NCBI GenBank assembly: GCA_964597945.1
Contig: CAZRAD010000020.1
Location: forward strand, 1 to 25,497
Length of the DNA: 25,497 nt
Reading direction: 5' to 3'
DNA from: JAPEKQ01 sp964597945
GTDB taxonomy: Bacteria; Joyebacterota; Joyebacteria; Joyebacterales; Joyebacteraceae
Shown: positions 14,622 to 22,606 of the stretch, piece after piece
Numbering within the stretch: the first letter of the stretch is position 1
How the letters are laid out: each line of letters starts with the position of its first letter
Program-made: the position numbers and the translations under genes
The notes under the pieces: model-generated
What the model was told of the DNA's origin: nothing
The model's database searches: none
Seen by the model: only the letters and a program-made list of their open reading frames with translations

Positions 14622-15586
14622 CACTCCTCCTCCGCGAGCGCGCGTTCGAGACGTCCACGCACAAGCTCGCTCCCGTTCATGATGACGAGCTCGCGCCTGA
14701 GCTCGACCGCGCCCGGGAATCCCTTGAGCATCGCCACGATGTGCTTCCTCATCTCCATCACGCCGCGATGTTCGCCCTTGGCCTCGACGATCAGCTCCAG
14801 ATGTTCGATGGCCAGGCGCAGCCGCTCGGCGAGCGTCGGCTCGGGCGGAGTCTCCCCCGTGGCGATGAGGGCTGCCGTACGTGCGAAGAGCCACGGGTTC
14901 CCGACGGCGCCGCGTCCGATCATCACGCCGTCGACGCCGGTCTCCTCGAGCATCCGGAGCGCATCCTCGGGCGTCTTCACATCGCCGCTCCCGATGACGG
15001 GAGCCCTGCACGACCGTTTGACCTCCGGCAGAAGGCTCCAGTCGGACACGCCCTTGAATCCCTGGGCGCGCGTCCTCGGATGCACCGTGATGGCGGCAAC
15101 ACCCAGTTCGCCGAGCATCCCGGCGGCCTCCGGCGCGTTGATCGAGCAATCGTCCCATCCGCTCCGGATCTTGACGGTCACGGGAAGCGTCGTCGACTCG
15201 AGGACGGCCTGGACGACGTCGCGAAGGAGCGTGAGATCCCGCATGAGCGCCGCGCCCGACGTCGACTTGACGACCTTCTTGACCGGACAGCCCGCGTTGA
15301 CGTCGATGACGTCGGGCTTCAAAGATGCGATCCGGCGTGTCGCCTCGGCCATCGATTCGGGACGGCTCCCGAACAGCTGGAACGCGATCGGCCGCTCCTC
15401 CTCGTGGAACGTGAGAAGCTCGAACGTCTTCCAGCTGTTCCGAACGGTTCCCTCGGCGCTGACCATCTCGGTCCAGACCATGGCCGCGCCGTTGCGCCGG
15501 CAGAGCCTGCGCATGGCGCTGTCGGTGAGCCCGGCCAGAGGCGCGAGGACGATGGGAGGATCGACGGAGACGTCTTTGATTCGCAT
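14621..15586 (-). CDS. dusB: tRNA-dihydrouridine synthase (DusB-type)
   Basis: Dus enzymes are flavoproteins that reduce specific uridines in the tRNA D-loop using NAD(P)H. The 321-residue protein is a TIM barrel starting with VLAPLAGLTDSAMRRL. The catalytic Cys is in DVNAGCPVKKVVKSTSGAAL (about 100), with FMN-binding segments KIRSGWDD, ITVHPRTRAQGF, VIGSGDVKTPEDA and GVMIGRGAVGNPW. A helical C-terminal domain (KHIVAMLKGFPGAVELRREL) follows. Length and motifs match DusB-type members; the exact modified position is inferred from the family. The ATG at 15586 has no ribosome-binding sequence: a predicted -10 box ends six bases before it, so the transcript may be leaderless. The LysM lipoprotein gene overlaps its stop. 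Confidence 0.93.
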   Translation of the reverse strand: MRIKDVSVDPPIVLAPLAGLTDSAMRRLCRRNGAAMVWTEMVSAEGTVRNSWKTFELLTFHEEERPIAFQLFGSRPESMAEATRRIASLKPDVIDVNAGCPVKKVVKSTSGAALMRDLTLLRDVVQAVLESTTLPVTVKIRSGWDDCSINAPEAAGMLGELGVAAITVHPRTRAQGFKGVSDWSLLPEVKRSCRAPVIGSGDVKTPEDALRMLEETGVDGVMIGRGAVGNPWLFARTAALIATGETPPEPTLAERLRLAIEHLELIVEAKGEHRGVMEMRKHIVAMLKGFPGAVELRRELVIMNGSELVRGRLERALAEEE

Positions 15587-15592
15587 GAGAGA

Positions 15593-15621
15593 AGTATGGC
15601 GGGTCGTTCCGCGGCAGTCAA
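15593..15621 (-). promoter_or_regulatory. Predicted promoter of dusB (leaderless)
   Basis: On the minus strand -35 TTGACT (15616-15621) and -10 CATACT (15593-15598) are separated by exactly 17 bases. Only six bases (TCTCTC) lie between the -10 box and the dusB ATG, so transcription would begin at or next to the start codon. Confidence 0.5.
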
Positions 15622-15626
15622 GAGAG

Positions 15627-15655
15627 CGGGGCGGAAGCCGCCGGCCTCCGCCCCG
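15627..15655 (-). terminator. GC-rich hairpin after the S41 protease gene
   Basis: A perfect 9-bp stem (CGGGGCGGA/TCCGCCCCG) with an 11-base loop lies 63 bases after the protease stop and five bases before the dusB -35 box. The strand after it reads CTCTCTT, which is only weakly T-rich. A terminator for the tmk-ctp message is the best reading, with moderate doubt. Confidence 0.45.
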
Positions 15656-15718
15656 AACACCACGCTTTCCTCGGTTCCCGCGCTTCCGTGCGGGCCGAAC
15701 GGCTCACTCGTCTCCCGG

Positions 15719-17326
15719 CTACTCGCCGGCCTCCTCATCGACCGCCACGTACGCCTCGGCCAGTGAGAAGAGGTCGTCGAGATCGGTCGCCTGGATGGTC
15801 AGGGCGACGGTCCGGCTGAGCTGCGTATCACCTGCGATGGCGACCTGGTAGGCGCGCTCACGCCCCCAGAGCTTCCGCGCAAGGTCTCGGCGCATGGACA
15901 GTTCGATCTCGTCGCGAACCTCATTGAGTTCCTCACGCGTGAACTCGAAGCTGTCCTCCTCGAGGAACGCGAGGAAGTCGTCCCACATCGGGTCCGTGAC
16001 CTCGATGCCCGGACCCTCGATCTCGTTCTCGCTCAGATAGCCGATGGCGAACTCGAAGAACTCCTCGCGACGTTCCAGATCGACCACGACGTCGGAGCGA
16101 CGACCGCCTTCAATGGTCACGTCCGGTGTCACACCACCTCCGCCGTATACGATCCTGCCGCCCGCCGTGCGGAACTCCGGCTTGGCCTCCTCGACCTCCG
16201 CACCCTCGCCGTCGGCCCCCTCGGCGACGAAGACCTCATCGGTGTCCCAGCGTTCCGGCTTCTCGATCAACCGTCCGCTCGACGTGTACCACTTCGCGGT
16301 CGTCAGCTTGACCGCGCATTCCTTCGTAAGGGGTCTCAGCCGCATGAGCGTCTGCACCGAGCCCTTGCCGAAACTCGTCGTCCCGGCGACGATACCGCGA
16401 TCCCAGTCCTGAATGGCACCCGCGAGGATCTCTGAGGCACTCGCGCTGCCGCCGTTGACAAGCACCACGATCGGGAAGTCACGCGTGTAGCGAGCCGGCG
16501 TGCTCGCGTAGAACTCCTTGTTCTGCTCGTTGATCCGGCCGCGCGTGCTCACCACGAGCTCGCCGGTGTCGAGGAACACGTTGCTGACGTCGACGGCCTC
16601 GGACAGAAGACCTCCGGGGTTGCTTCTCAGGTCGACGAGGAGCCCGCGCATGCCCTGCGCATCGAGCTCATCGAGCTGCGCCTCAAGCTCGGTGACCGTC
16701 GTTCGCGAGAATCGGGAGATGCGGACGTAGCCGATGTCGTCCTCCATCAGGAACGCGTACGGCACACTGTCGATCCGGATGATGTCGCGGGTGACCGTGT
16801 ACTCGAGGTTCTCATCGAGACCCTCGCGGTAGATGGTGATGCCTACCTTCGTCCCGGGCTCGCCGCGCAGCTTCAGGATGGCCTGATCGGTCGTGATGCC
16901 GCGGGTCGTCTCTCCCTCGATGGCGACGATGCGGTCGCCCGACTGAATGCCGAGATCGTATGCGGGCGTACCCTCGATGGGGCTGACGACGGTCAGGATA
17001 CCGTCGCGAGCCGTGATCTGGATCCCCAGCCCGCCGAACTCGCCCTCGGTCTGCACCTGGAAGTCGGTGAACGACTCCTCGTCGAGGAACACCGAGTACG
17101 GATCGAGGCTTGCGAGCATCCCGCGGATCGCTCCGTACATCAGTTCCTTCGCGTCCGGCTCCTCGACGTAGACGTGCTCGACCTTCGCGAGCGCGTCGTT
17201 GAAGAGATCGAGATAGGTGTAGAGATCATTCCGGGCGCTGACGCGTTCGACAATGAACCCGCCGAGCAGCGCACCGACGATCAGTGCCGTCAGGACGGGT
17301 GCGAGTCTTCTGAATCGTCTGGTCAT
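15719..17326 (-). CDS. Carboxy-terminal processing protease (S41 family, PDZ-containing)
   Basis: CtpA/Prc-type proteases cut exported proteins near their C-termini in the periplasm. The 535-residue protein has one N-terminal membrane anchor or signal (VLTALIVGALLGGFIV). The N-terminal S41 segment GMLASLDPYSVFLDEESF follows. A PDZ domain (about 95-180) contains FGGLGIQI, GTPAYDLGIQSGDRIVAI and LRGEPGTKVGI. The catalytic core has LVDLRSNPGGLLSEAVD. The Ser nucleophile is in GGSASASEILAGA (middle Ser, about 296) and the Lys base in TTSFGKGSVQ (about 321), 25 residues apart as in characterised enzymes. The C-terminus (about 365-535) is long and acidic, with GGGGVTPDVTIEGG. The start ATG has AGGAAGG ahead and lies 12 bp after tmk. 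Confidence 0.95.
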   Translation of the reverse strand: MTRRFRRLAPVLTALIVGALLGGFIVERVSARNDLYTYLDLFNDALAKVEHVYVEEPDAKELMYGAIRGMLASLDPYSVFLDEESFTDFQVQTEGEFGGLGIQITARDGILTVVSPIEGTPAYDLGIQSGDRIVAIEGETTRGITTDQAILKLRGEPGTKVGITIYREGLDENLEYTVTRDIIRIDSVPYAFLMEDDIGYVRISRFSRTTVTELEAQLDELDAQGMRGLLVDLRSNPGGLLSEAVDVSNVFLDTGELVVSTRGRINEQNKEFYASTPARYTRDFPIVVLVNGGSASASEILAGAIQDWDRGIVAGTTSFGKGSVQTLMRLRPLTKECAVKLTTAKWYTSSGRLIEKPERWDTDEVFVAEGADGEGAEVEEAKPEFRTAGGRIVYGGGGVTPDVTIEGGRRSDVVVDLERREEFFEFAIGYLSENEIEGPGIEVTDPMWDDFLAFLEEDSFEFTREELNEVRDEIELSMRRDLARKLWGRERAYQVAIAGDTQLSRTVALTIQATDLDDLFSLAEAYVAVDEEAGE

Positions 17327-17337
17327 GGGTGCCTTCC

Positions 17338-17991
17338 TCAGTTGTCGTCGCCGGAGGATGTCAGTCGTTCCTCGAGTTCCGCCGGGATCTGCCTGGCGAT
17401 CATCTCGACGTCCTCGCTTGCGTCGATGACCACGAACCGCTCGGGCTCGCGTTCCGCCTCTGCGAGGTATGTCTCACGGACCCTCTGGTGAAACTCGATG
17501 GTCTCGCGTTCTATGCGGTCGCGCGTCCCGCCGGTTGTCCTCCCGTCAAGACGCGCCAGACCCTCCTCGGGATCCAGATCCAGCAGAAAGGTCACGTCTG
17601 GTTTGACGCTTCTGGTGGCCACTTGGTTCAACGACCGGACGAGATCGGCTCCGAGCCGCCTGCCACCACCCTGGTATGCCACGCTCGCGTCGGCATAGCG
17701 GTCGGATATCACAACCGAGCCTCGCTCAACCGCGGGAAGGATGACCTCCGCCGTGTGTTCGGCACGCGATGCAAGGTAGAGGAAGAGCTCGGTCTCGGCG
17801 ACCATCGAGCCGCCCACATCGAGCAACGCGTCGCGGAGCCGCTCACCGAGCGGCGTCCCGCCCGGCTCGCGAGTGAGGACGACCTCGTACCCTCTCTCGC
17901 GGAGCCACGCGACGAGGAGGTCGGTCTGCGTGGACTTCCCGCAGCCCTCGACACCCTCGAACGTGATGAAGAGACCCCGGTTCGACCTCAC
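17338..17991 (-). CDS. tmk: Thymidylate kinase
   Basis: Tmk phosphorylates dTMP to dTDP, an essential step for DNA precursors. From the GTG at 17991 the protein has 217 residues. FITFEGVEGCGKSTQ contains the P-loop, LTREPGG is the DRX/REPGG motif, and SDRYADASVAYQGGGR binds the substrate. VTFLLDLDPEEGLARL is next, and the lid region has the Arg-rich RTTGGTRDRIERE. An in-frame extension of 13 codons exists to 18030, but GTG 17991 has GGAGGAGG just ahead and places FITFEG at the usual position. It follows ino1 by 137 bp and precedes the S41 protease by 12 bp. Confidence 0.95.
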   Translation of the reverse strand: MRSNRGLFITFEGVEGCGKSTQTDLLVAWLRERGYEVVLTREPGGTPLGERLRDALLDVGGSMVAETELFLYLASRAEHTAEVILPAVERGSVVISDRYADASVAYQGGGRRLGADLVRSLNQVATRSVKPDVTFLLDLDPEEGLARLDGRTTGGTRDRIERETIEFHQRVRETYLAEAEREPERFVVIDASEDVEMIARQIPAELEERLTSSGDDN

Positions 17992-18018
17992 CCGTTCCTC
18001 CTCCGGTGAAGCAACGCA

Positions 18019-18038
18019 GGCCGGGGTCACCCCCGGCC
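18019..18038 (-). terminator. Perfect GC hairpin between ino1 and tmk
   Basis: Arms GGCCGGGG and CCCCGGCC (8 bp) surround a 4-base loop, in the 137-bp gap after ino1 and 28 bases ahead of the tmk start. There is no U-run after the stem, so it could be an attenuator, a 3'-end stabiliser or a factor-dependent stop. The rest of this gap shows nothing else recognisable. Confidence 0.4.
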
Positions 18039-18128
18039 CGCGGTCGGTTCATGATCGCTGCGCCGACATCGCGCTCAAGGCGAGGAGACCGGCGCACACG
18101 CACGCCATACCCGGCTCCGTCCAGAGCC

Positions 18129-19232
18129 CTACTTCTTATCCTTCGCGGGCTTCTGCGCGTGCTTCCTGATATATGCCTCTGTCTTCTCCCGCGCCTCATA
18201 GTCCGTGTACTGATTCGGCGGCGACTTGAAGAAGTACGACGACGGCGCGTCGACCGCTCCGGAGAGTCCGTGGTCGAGCGCGAGCTTGCAACAACGCACC
18301 GCATCGATCATCACGCCCGCCGAGTTCGGCGAGTCCCAGACCTCGAGCTTGAGCTCTGCATTCAACGGGACGTCACCGAACGTGCGACCCTCCATCCGTA
18401 CGTACGCCCACTTGCGGTCCGTCAGCCACGCGACGTAGTCCGACGGTCCGATGTGGACGTTGTCGGCGCCGATGTCGTAGTCAAGCTGCGAGGTGACCGC
18501 ATTCGTCTTCGAGATTTTCTTCGACTCGAGCCTTGAGCGCTCGAGCATGTTGAGGAAGTCCGTGTTGCCGCCGACGTTGAGCTGGCTGGTGCGCTCGAGC
18601 CGGACGCCGCGTTCGCGGAAGAGCGTTGTCAGAACGCGGTGGACGATGGTCGCTCCGACCTGCGACTTGATGTCGTCGCCCATCACCGGCAGACCCTTCT
18701 TCTCGAAGCGCTGCTGCCAGTAGCGCTCGCGCGCGATGAAGACGGGGATGCCGTTGACGAACCCACAGCCGGCCTCGAGGATCTGCTCGACGTACCACTT
18801 GGTCGCCTCTTCGCTGCCCACCGGCAGGAAGCTCAGGACGACATCGGTCTTCGTCTCCTTGAGCAGCCCCACGATGTCGTCCGTCGGGCCGGGCGCCTTC
18901 TCGATGATCTCACTGAGGTATTTACCCAGTCCGTCGTGGGTCATGCCGCGCGCGACCTTGACCCCGAGCTTCGGCACATCGCAGAACTTGTACGTGTTGT
19001 TCGGCTTCGTGAAGATGGCCTCGGAGAGGTCTTTCCCCACCTTGTTCTTGTCGATGTCGATCGCGGCGACGATCTCCACGTCGCTGATGTGGTACCCGCC
19101 GAGGTTGACGTGCATGAGCCCCGGAACGAACTCGTCATCAGCGGCGTTCTTGTAGAACTCGATGCCCTGCACAAGCGACGAGCAGCAGTTCCCGATGCCG
19201 ATGATCGCTACCCTGACCTTCTTCTTCCCCAT
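18129..19232 (-). CDS. ino1: Inositol-3-phosphate synthase (myo-inositol-1-phosphate synthase)
   Basis: This NAD-dependent enzyme cyclises glucose-6-phosphate to inositol-3-phosphate. The 367-residue protein starts with the Rossmann motif VAIIGIGNCCSSLVQGIEFY. It carries the family segments VNLGGYHISDVEIVAAIDID, the Ser/Pro loop DVVLSFLPVGSEEA, the Asn-Gly-Ile-Pro motif of CGFVNGIPVFIA, and GDDIKSQVGATIVHRVL. The NVGGNTDFLNM and KTNAVTSQL motifs complete the active site. Length and motifs fit the short bacterial/archaeal type found in mycobacteria rather than the longer eukaryotic form. The C-terminus is Lys-rich. It follows the CDP-alcohol transferase gene by six bases, which points to inositol phospholipid as the product pathway. 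Confidence 0.95.
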   Translation of the reverse strand: MGKKKVRVAIIGIGNCCSSLVQGIEFYKNAADDEFVPGLMHVNLGGYHISDVEIVAAIDIDKNKVGKDLSEAIFTKPNNTYKFCDVPKLGVKVARGMTHDGLGKYLSEIIEKAPGPTDDIVGLLKETKTDVVLSFLPVGSEEATKWYVEQILEAGCGFVNGIPVFIARERYWQQRFEKKGLPVMGDDIKSQVGATIVHRVLTTLFRERGVRLERTSQLNVGGNTDFLNMLERSRLESKKISKTNAVTSQLDYDIGADNVHIGPSDYVAWLTDRKWAYVRMEGRTFGDVPLNAELKLEVWDSPNSAGVMIDAVRCCKLALDHGLSGAVDAPSSYFFKSPPNQYTDYEAREKTEAYIRKHAQKPAKDKK

Positions 19233-19238
19233 CGAAGG

Positions 19239-19862
19239 TTACCCCCGAAAGTTGTCCTGCGGAGGATCGTCGTGCGACAGTGTGCGGACGACGTGGTGAA
19301 TCCTCTGCGCAGCTGTGATGTGAGACAGTATCGCCAGAATCCAAAGCACGATCCTGAACACGGCCGGACCAAGAAGCGTTCCGACGATGATCAGGATGAG
19401 CCGTTCGGGGCGCTCGGCTATGCCGACCTGGCACTCCACTCCGATCGCCTCCGCGCGGGCTCGCGTGTAGCTCACGAGGAGCGAGCCGCCAAGAGCGATG
19501 AGGATGACTGCTGCCGTCACCGGTTCCGGCGTGACACCGGGACCGGCAAGGTAGTACACGAGCGCTCCGAGAAACACGACGAGCTCCGAGTAGCGGTCGA
19601 GCGTCGAGTCGAGAAACGCGCCGATGCGCGTTCCCCCCTCGCCCGCCCGGGCCACGGCCCCGTCGGTCATGTCGCAGAGCCCGCCCAGAAGCACCAGAAT
19701 CCCTGTCGCGAGGAAGTGCCCGCGCGCCAGCGCGACGCCGGCGATCGTCGAGATGCCGAGACCGACGACCGTTATCGTCGTCGGCGAGATCCCGAGGTCC
19801 GCCGCGAACCGCGCGAGGGGATCCAGAAGCTCCCGAGCCTTCGTCTTCAGACCAGCCGTCAT
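19239..19862 (-). CDS. CDP-alcohol phosphatidyltransferase, probably phosphatidylinositol phosphate synthase
   Basis: The 207-residue integral membrane protein joins a CDP-diacylglycerol phosphatidyl group to an alcohol. The catalytic motif D-x2-DG-x2-AR-x8-G-x3-D-x3-D is complete in DMTDGAVARAGEGGTRIG and the following AFLDSTLD; the Asp residues are about 64, 67, 85 and 89. Several hydrophobic segments flank it (TTITVVGLGISTIAGVALA, FLATGILVLLGGLC, VTAAVILIALGGSLLVSY, LILIIVGTLLGPAVF). Coupling to ino1 six bases downstream suggests inositol-3-phosphate as acceptor, as in actinobacterial and Bacteroides pathways. A glycerol-phosphate acceptor is the alternative. ATG 19862 with GAAGGA ahead is preferred over an upstream extension of 12 codons. 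Confidence 0.85.
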   Translation of the reverse strand: MTAGLKTKARELLDPLARFAADLGISPTTITVVGLGISTIAGVALARGHFLATGILVLLGGLCDMTDGAVARAGEGGTRIGAFLDSTLDRYSELVVFLGALVYYLAGPGVTPEPVTAAVILIALGGSLLVSYTRARAEAIGVECQVGIAERPERLILIIVGTLLGPAVFRIVLWILAILSHITAAQRIHHVVRTLSHDDPPQDNFRG

Positions 19863-19917
19863 GGTTCCTTCACCGTTCCCGCGGTTTCGATGCTGCATCC
19901 TCCCCGCGAAACAGGGC

Positions 19918-19947
19918 AGTCTAGCACCGGGCGCTCGGTGGTGTCAA
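19918..19947 (-). promoter_or_regulatory. Predicted promoter of the phosphatidyltransferase-ino1 operon
   Basis: On the minus strand a perfect -35 TTGACA (19942-19947) is followed after 18 bases by -10 TAGACT (19918-19923). Transcription would start near 19911, about 50 bases before the ATG at 19862. It lies in the 122-bp gap after the permease gene, the only sizeable gap nearby. Confidence 0.55.
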
Positions 19948-19984
19948 TGGCCCGGGACAGGGCGGTGCCGCCGTTCCGAGGGCG

Positions 19985-21826
19985 TCACCGGCCGCGGACC
20001 CGGCGTCGGTTCGCAAGCAGCACGGTGTCCCTCAGCGCCTGCTCGGTCTTCGCCGCCATCCATCGCTCGTTGAAGTCGACACTGCCCACGACCTGTGCGA
20101 TCGCCGATAGCGCCCACAGGTGCAGACTCCGCTCGTCTCCCGTACCGACCAGGACGAACGCGATATGGACCGGTGGTTTGCTCTCGGACATCACGATCCC
20201 GCCGCGCGAACGGGCCAGCAGGACGCCGAAGGCCCTCTCGCCTTCGATGACGACATGAGGAATGGCCAGGCCCGGCGTCAGCACGGTGCTGCTCTCACGC
20301 TCCCTGGCACGCAGAGCTTCAGCGAGCTCCTGGGGGTTCATCCCGACTCGAGGCGCCAGCGCGCTCGCCACGAGTTCGAAGAACTGGTAGGACGTCGTGG
20401 CGCGGTCGATGTCGAGAACGACACAGTCCTCGATGAGTCGATCGAAGCGGTCCCGGACGATCCCGTCTCGTTCGAGGATGATGTCCTTGAGTTCCTCCTC
20501 CAGTGACCCTGTGACGAGTTCCTTGGCCGCGATCCTGTGAACGACGTGAAGCAGCGCCGATTCCCTGTTCGGCCTCTTCCTCCCGTAGAACCAGTAGACG
20601 CAGAAACCCGCGACGATCAGCAGTGCCGCCGTGGCGAAGGAGCCCTCACCCATCTCCAGGACGACGAACAGAATACCCACGATGCCGACGATCTGCATCC
20701 ACGGGTAGCCGGGCGCGCGGAACCGGGGGCGGTAGTTCTGAAGACCGCTCTCTCTCAGGACGATGACCGCCGCGTTCGACAGAAAATACGTCATCAGGAA
20801 CACCACGGATGCCGCCTGAACGAGGGCATCCACCCTCACGAGGAGGGCGGTGACGACGAGACATCCGGTGACGAGGAGCGCGATGTGCGGAGTTCCGAAT
20901 CTACGGCCGACTCGACCGAGCGGCTCGGGCACCAGACCGTCGCGACCGAGCGCCAACAGATAGCGGGAGGCCGCCATGATGCCGCCGTTGGCCGTGGTGA
21001 GAAACGCCAGGACGGCGGCGATGCTGAGCGCCGTTCTCCCTCCCGCGCCCATGAAGGCGGCCGCTCCATCGGAGATCGGCGTGAGCGACCCGTCGAGAAC
21101 CGCGGAATCGAGCACGCCGCTTGTCACGAACACGATCAGGACATATGCGATCCCCGTGATCACCAGCGACAGGATCATCGCGCGCGGGATGACACGGCCC
21201 GGGTCCTCAACTTCCTCGGCGATGCTCGCGACGTTCAGAAGACCACCGTACGAGACGAACACGAAGCCGGCCGTCGCGAAGATCGCTCTGAATCCTCCCG
21301 GGGCGAATGGTCGAAGATTCTGCATGTCGACCGCCGGAAAGCCGCGCACGACATACGCGGTCATGAGCGCGAGCAGCACGAGCACGAGGCCGACCTGGAG
21401 CCGCGCCGCCTCTCTGGCACCGATCACGTTCACCCCGACGAAGACGAGGCAGAACACGATACCGACGAGGCGCGGATCGATCGGCATGACGAACTGCGCG
21501 AAGGCGGCCAGGCCCACGAGAGCGAACGCGCTCTTGAGGGACAGCGAGAACCACGTGAGCAGCCCGGCGATCGTCCCTGCGGCGACGCCCATACTGCGTG
21601 ACACGAAGAAGTAGTCCGCGCCGGCCTTCGGCATGGCCGTTGTGAGTTCGGCCATGCTCAGCAGCCCGGTGGCGGCCAGGATGCCGGCGAGGAGATAGGA
21701 GACGATGACCGCGGGGCCCGCACGTGCGTGCGCGAGCCCGGGCAACACGAAGAGACCGGAGCTGATCATCGCTCCCGTCGCGATACTGAAGACGTGGATC
21801 AGACGGAGGTTCTTCTTGAGTTCCAT
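19985..21826 (-). CDS. APC-family permease fused to a PTS EIIA (PtsN-like) domain
   Basis: Residues 1-415 form an amino acid-polyamine-organocation transporter with about twelve hydrophobic segments. They begin IHVFSIATGAMISSGLFVLPG, the TM1 Gly-rich motif, and include FVFVSYGGLLNVASIAEEVEDPGR. The substrate is not predictable. After a linker, residues of about 465-613 resemble EIIA-Ntr/fructose EIIA. LTPGLAIPHVV carries the phosphorylatable His (about 524) at the PtsN position. It is followed by FGVLLARSRGGIVM, VHIAFVLVGTGDE and HLWALSAIAQVV. This suggests that transport is controlled by phosphorylation or binding through a PTS-type relay, but no other PTS gene is in the window. The ATG has GGGAGGT ahead, 23 bp after rsmI. 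Confidence 0.9.
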   Translation of the reverse strand: MELKKNLRLIHVFSIATGAMISSGLFVLPGLAHARAGPAVIVSYLLAGILAATGLLSMAELTTAMPKAGADYFFVSRSMGVAAGTIAGLLTWFSLSLKSAFALVGLAAFAQFVMPIDPRLVGIVFCLVFVGVNVIGAREAARLQVGLVLVLLALMTAYVVRGFPAVDMQNLRPFAPGGFRAIFATAGFVFVSYGGLLNVASIAEEVEDPGRVIPRAMILSLVITGIAYVLIVFVTSGVLDSAVLDGSLTPISDGAAAFMGAGGRTALSIAAVLAFLTTANGGIMAASRYLLALGRDGLVPEPLGRVGRRFGTPHIALLVTGCLVVTALLVRVDALVQAASVVFLMTYFLSNAAVIVLRESGLQNYRPRFRAPGYPWMQIVGIVGILFVVLEMGEGSFATAALLIVAGFCVYWFYGRKRPNRESALLHVVHRIAAKELVTGSLEEELKDIILERDGIVRDRFDRLIEDCVVLDIDRATTSYQFFELVASALAPRVGMNPQELAEALRARERESSTVLTPGLAIPHVVIEGERAFGVLLARSRGGIVMSESKPPVHIAFVLVGTGDERSLHLWALSAIAQVVGSVDFNERWMAAKTEQALRDTVLLANRRRVRGR

Positions 21827-21849
21827 CTCACCTCCCGCGCCCCGCGGCG

Positions 21850-22605
21850 TCAGAGGACGGGGCCATGCCCGACGTCGGCCGGCCCACCATCGGTCTCATG
21901 CTCTGCCTCGGATCTCCGTCCCGCTACCAGCACGACGATCTCTCCCCTTGGCTTGTTCCCGCCGTACCGGGCGGCCAGCTCGGACAGCGACCCGTGCACG
22001 AACTCCTCGTGGACCTTGGTCAGTTCTCTCGCCACGACCGCCTGCCGGTCCCCGAGAACGTCGGCCATGGCGGCCAGTGTCTTGCCCAGCCTGTGGGGCG
22101 ACTCGTAGAAGACGAGCGTACACTTGAGCCCCGAGAGCTCGACCAGGCGAGTGCGCCTGGCTCCGTCCTTCCGGGGCGGGAACCCGGCGAAGTGGAACGG
22201 TTGAGGCGGGAGTCCGGCGGCCGAGAGCGCCGCCGTCACGGCGGATGGACCCGGGATGGGGACGACTCGTATGCCCTCGCGCACGGCGAGTTCCACGAGA
22301 CGATAGCCCGGATCGGAGACCAGCGGCGTCCCCGCATCCGAGACCAGCGCGATCGTGTCACCCGCCAGGAGACGCTCGACGAGCCGCGCGGCCGCGCGCT
22401 CCTCGTTGTGCTCGTGATAGGCGATGAGTGGACATCCGATGTCGTAGCGCTTCACGAGGGTGCGCGTGCGCCGCGTGTCCTCCGACGCGATGGCGTCGAC
22501 GGCCTTGAGCGTCTCGACCGCACGGAACGTCACATCATCGAGGTTCCCAATCGGCGTGGCGACGACGTAAAGCATGCCCGGCTCGTGTCGTTCGGTCGCG
22601 CTCAC
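21850..22605 (-). CDS. rsmI: 16S rRNA (cytidine1402-2'-O)-methyltransferase RsmI
   Basis: RsmI uses SAM to methylate the ribose of C1402 in the ribosomal decoding centre. The 251-residue protein has the tetrapyrrole-methylase fold with the signature LYVVATPIGNLDDVTFRAV, ASEDTRRTRTLVKRY, LVSDAGTPLVSDPGYRLV, VPIPGPSAVTAALSAAGLP and FYESPHRL. The end (RGEIVVLVAG) is followed by a short acidic tail. Members such as the E. coli protein are about 35 residues longer, so the small C-terminal domain appears to be absent. The start is GTG at 22605 with GGGAGG ahead; the ATG at 22575 is a possible alternative. It follows recJ by one base. Confidence 0.95.
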   Translation of the reverse strand: MSATERHEPGMLYVVATPIGNLDDVTFRAVETLKAVDAIASEDTRRTRTLVKRYDIGCPLIAYHEHNEERAAARLVERLLAGDTIALVSDAGTPLVSDPGYRLVELAVREGIRVVPIPGPSAVTAALSAAGLPPQPFHFAGFPPRKDGARRTRLVELSGLKCTLVFYESPHRLGKTLAAMADVLGDRQAVVARELTKVHEEFVHGSLSELAARYGGNKPRGEIVVLVAGRRSEAEHETDGGPADVGHGPVL

Positions 22606-22606
22606 C

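Noticed and set aside
14622..15158. N-terminal extension of the LysM/TPR lipoprotein inside dusB
   Set aside because: It overlaps dusB in another frame and would bury the lipoprotein signal peptide, which needs to be N-terminal.
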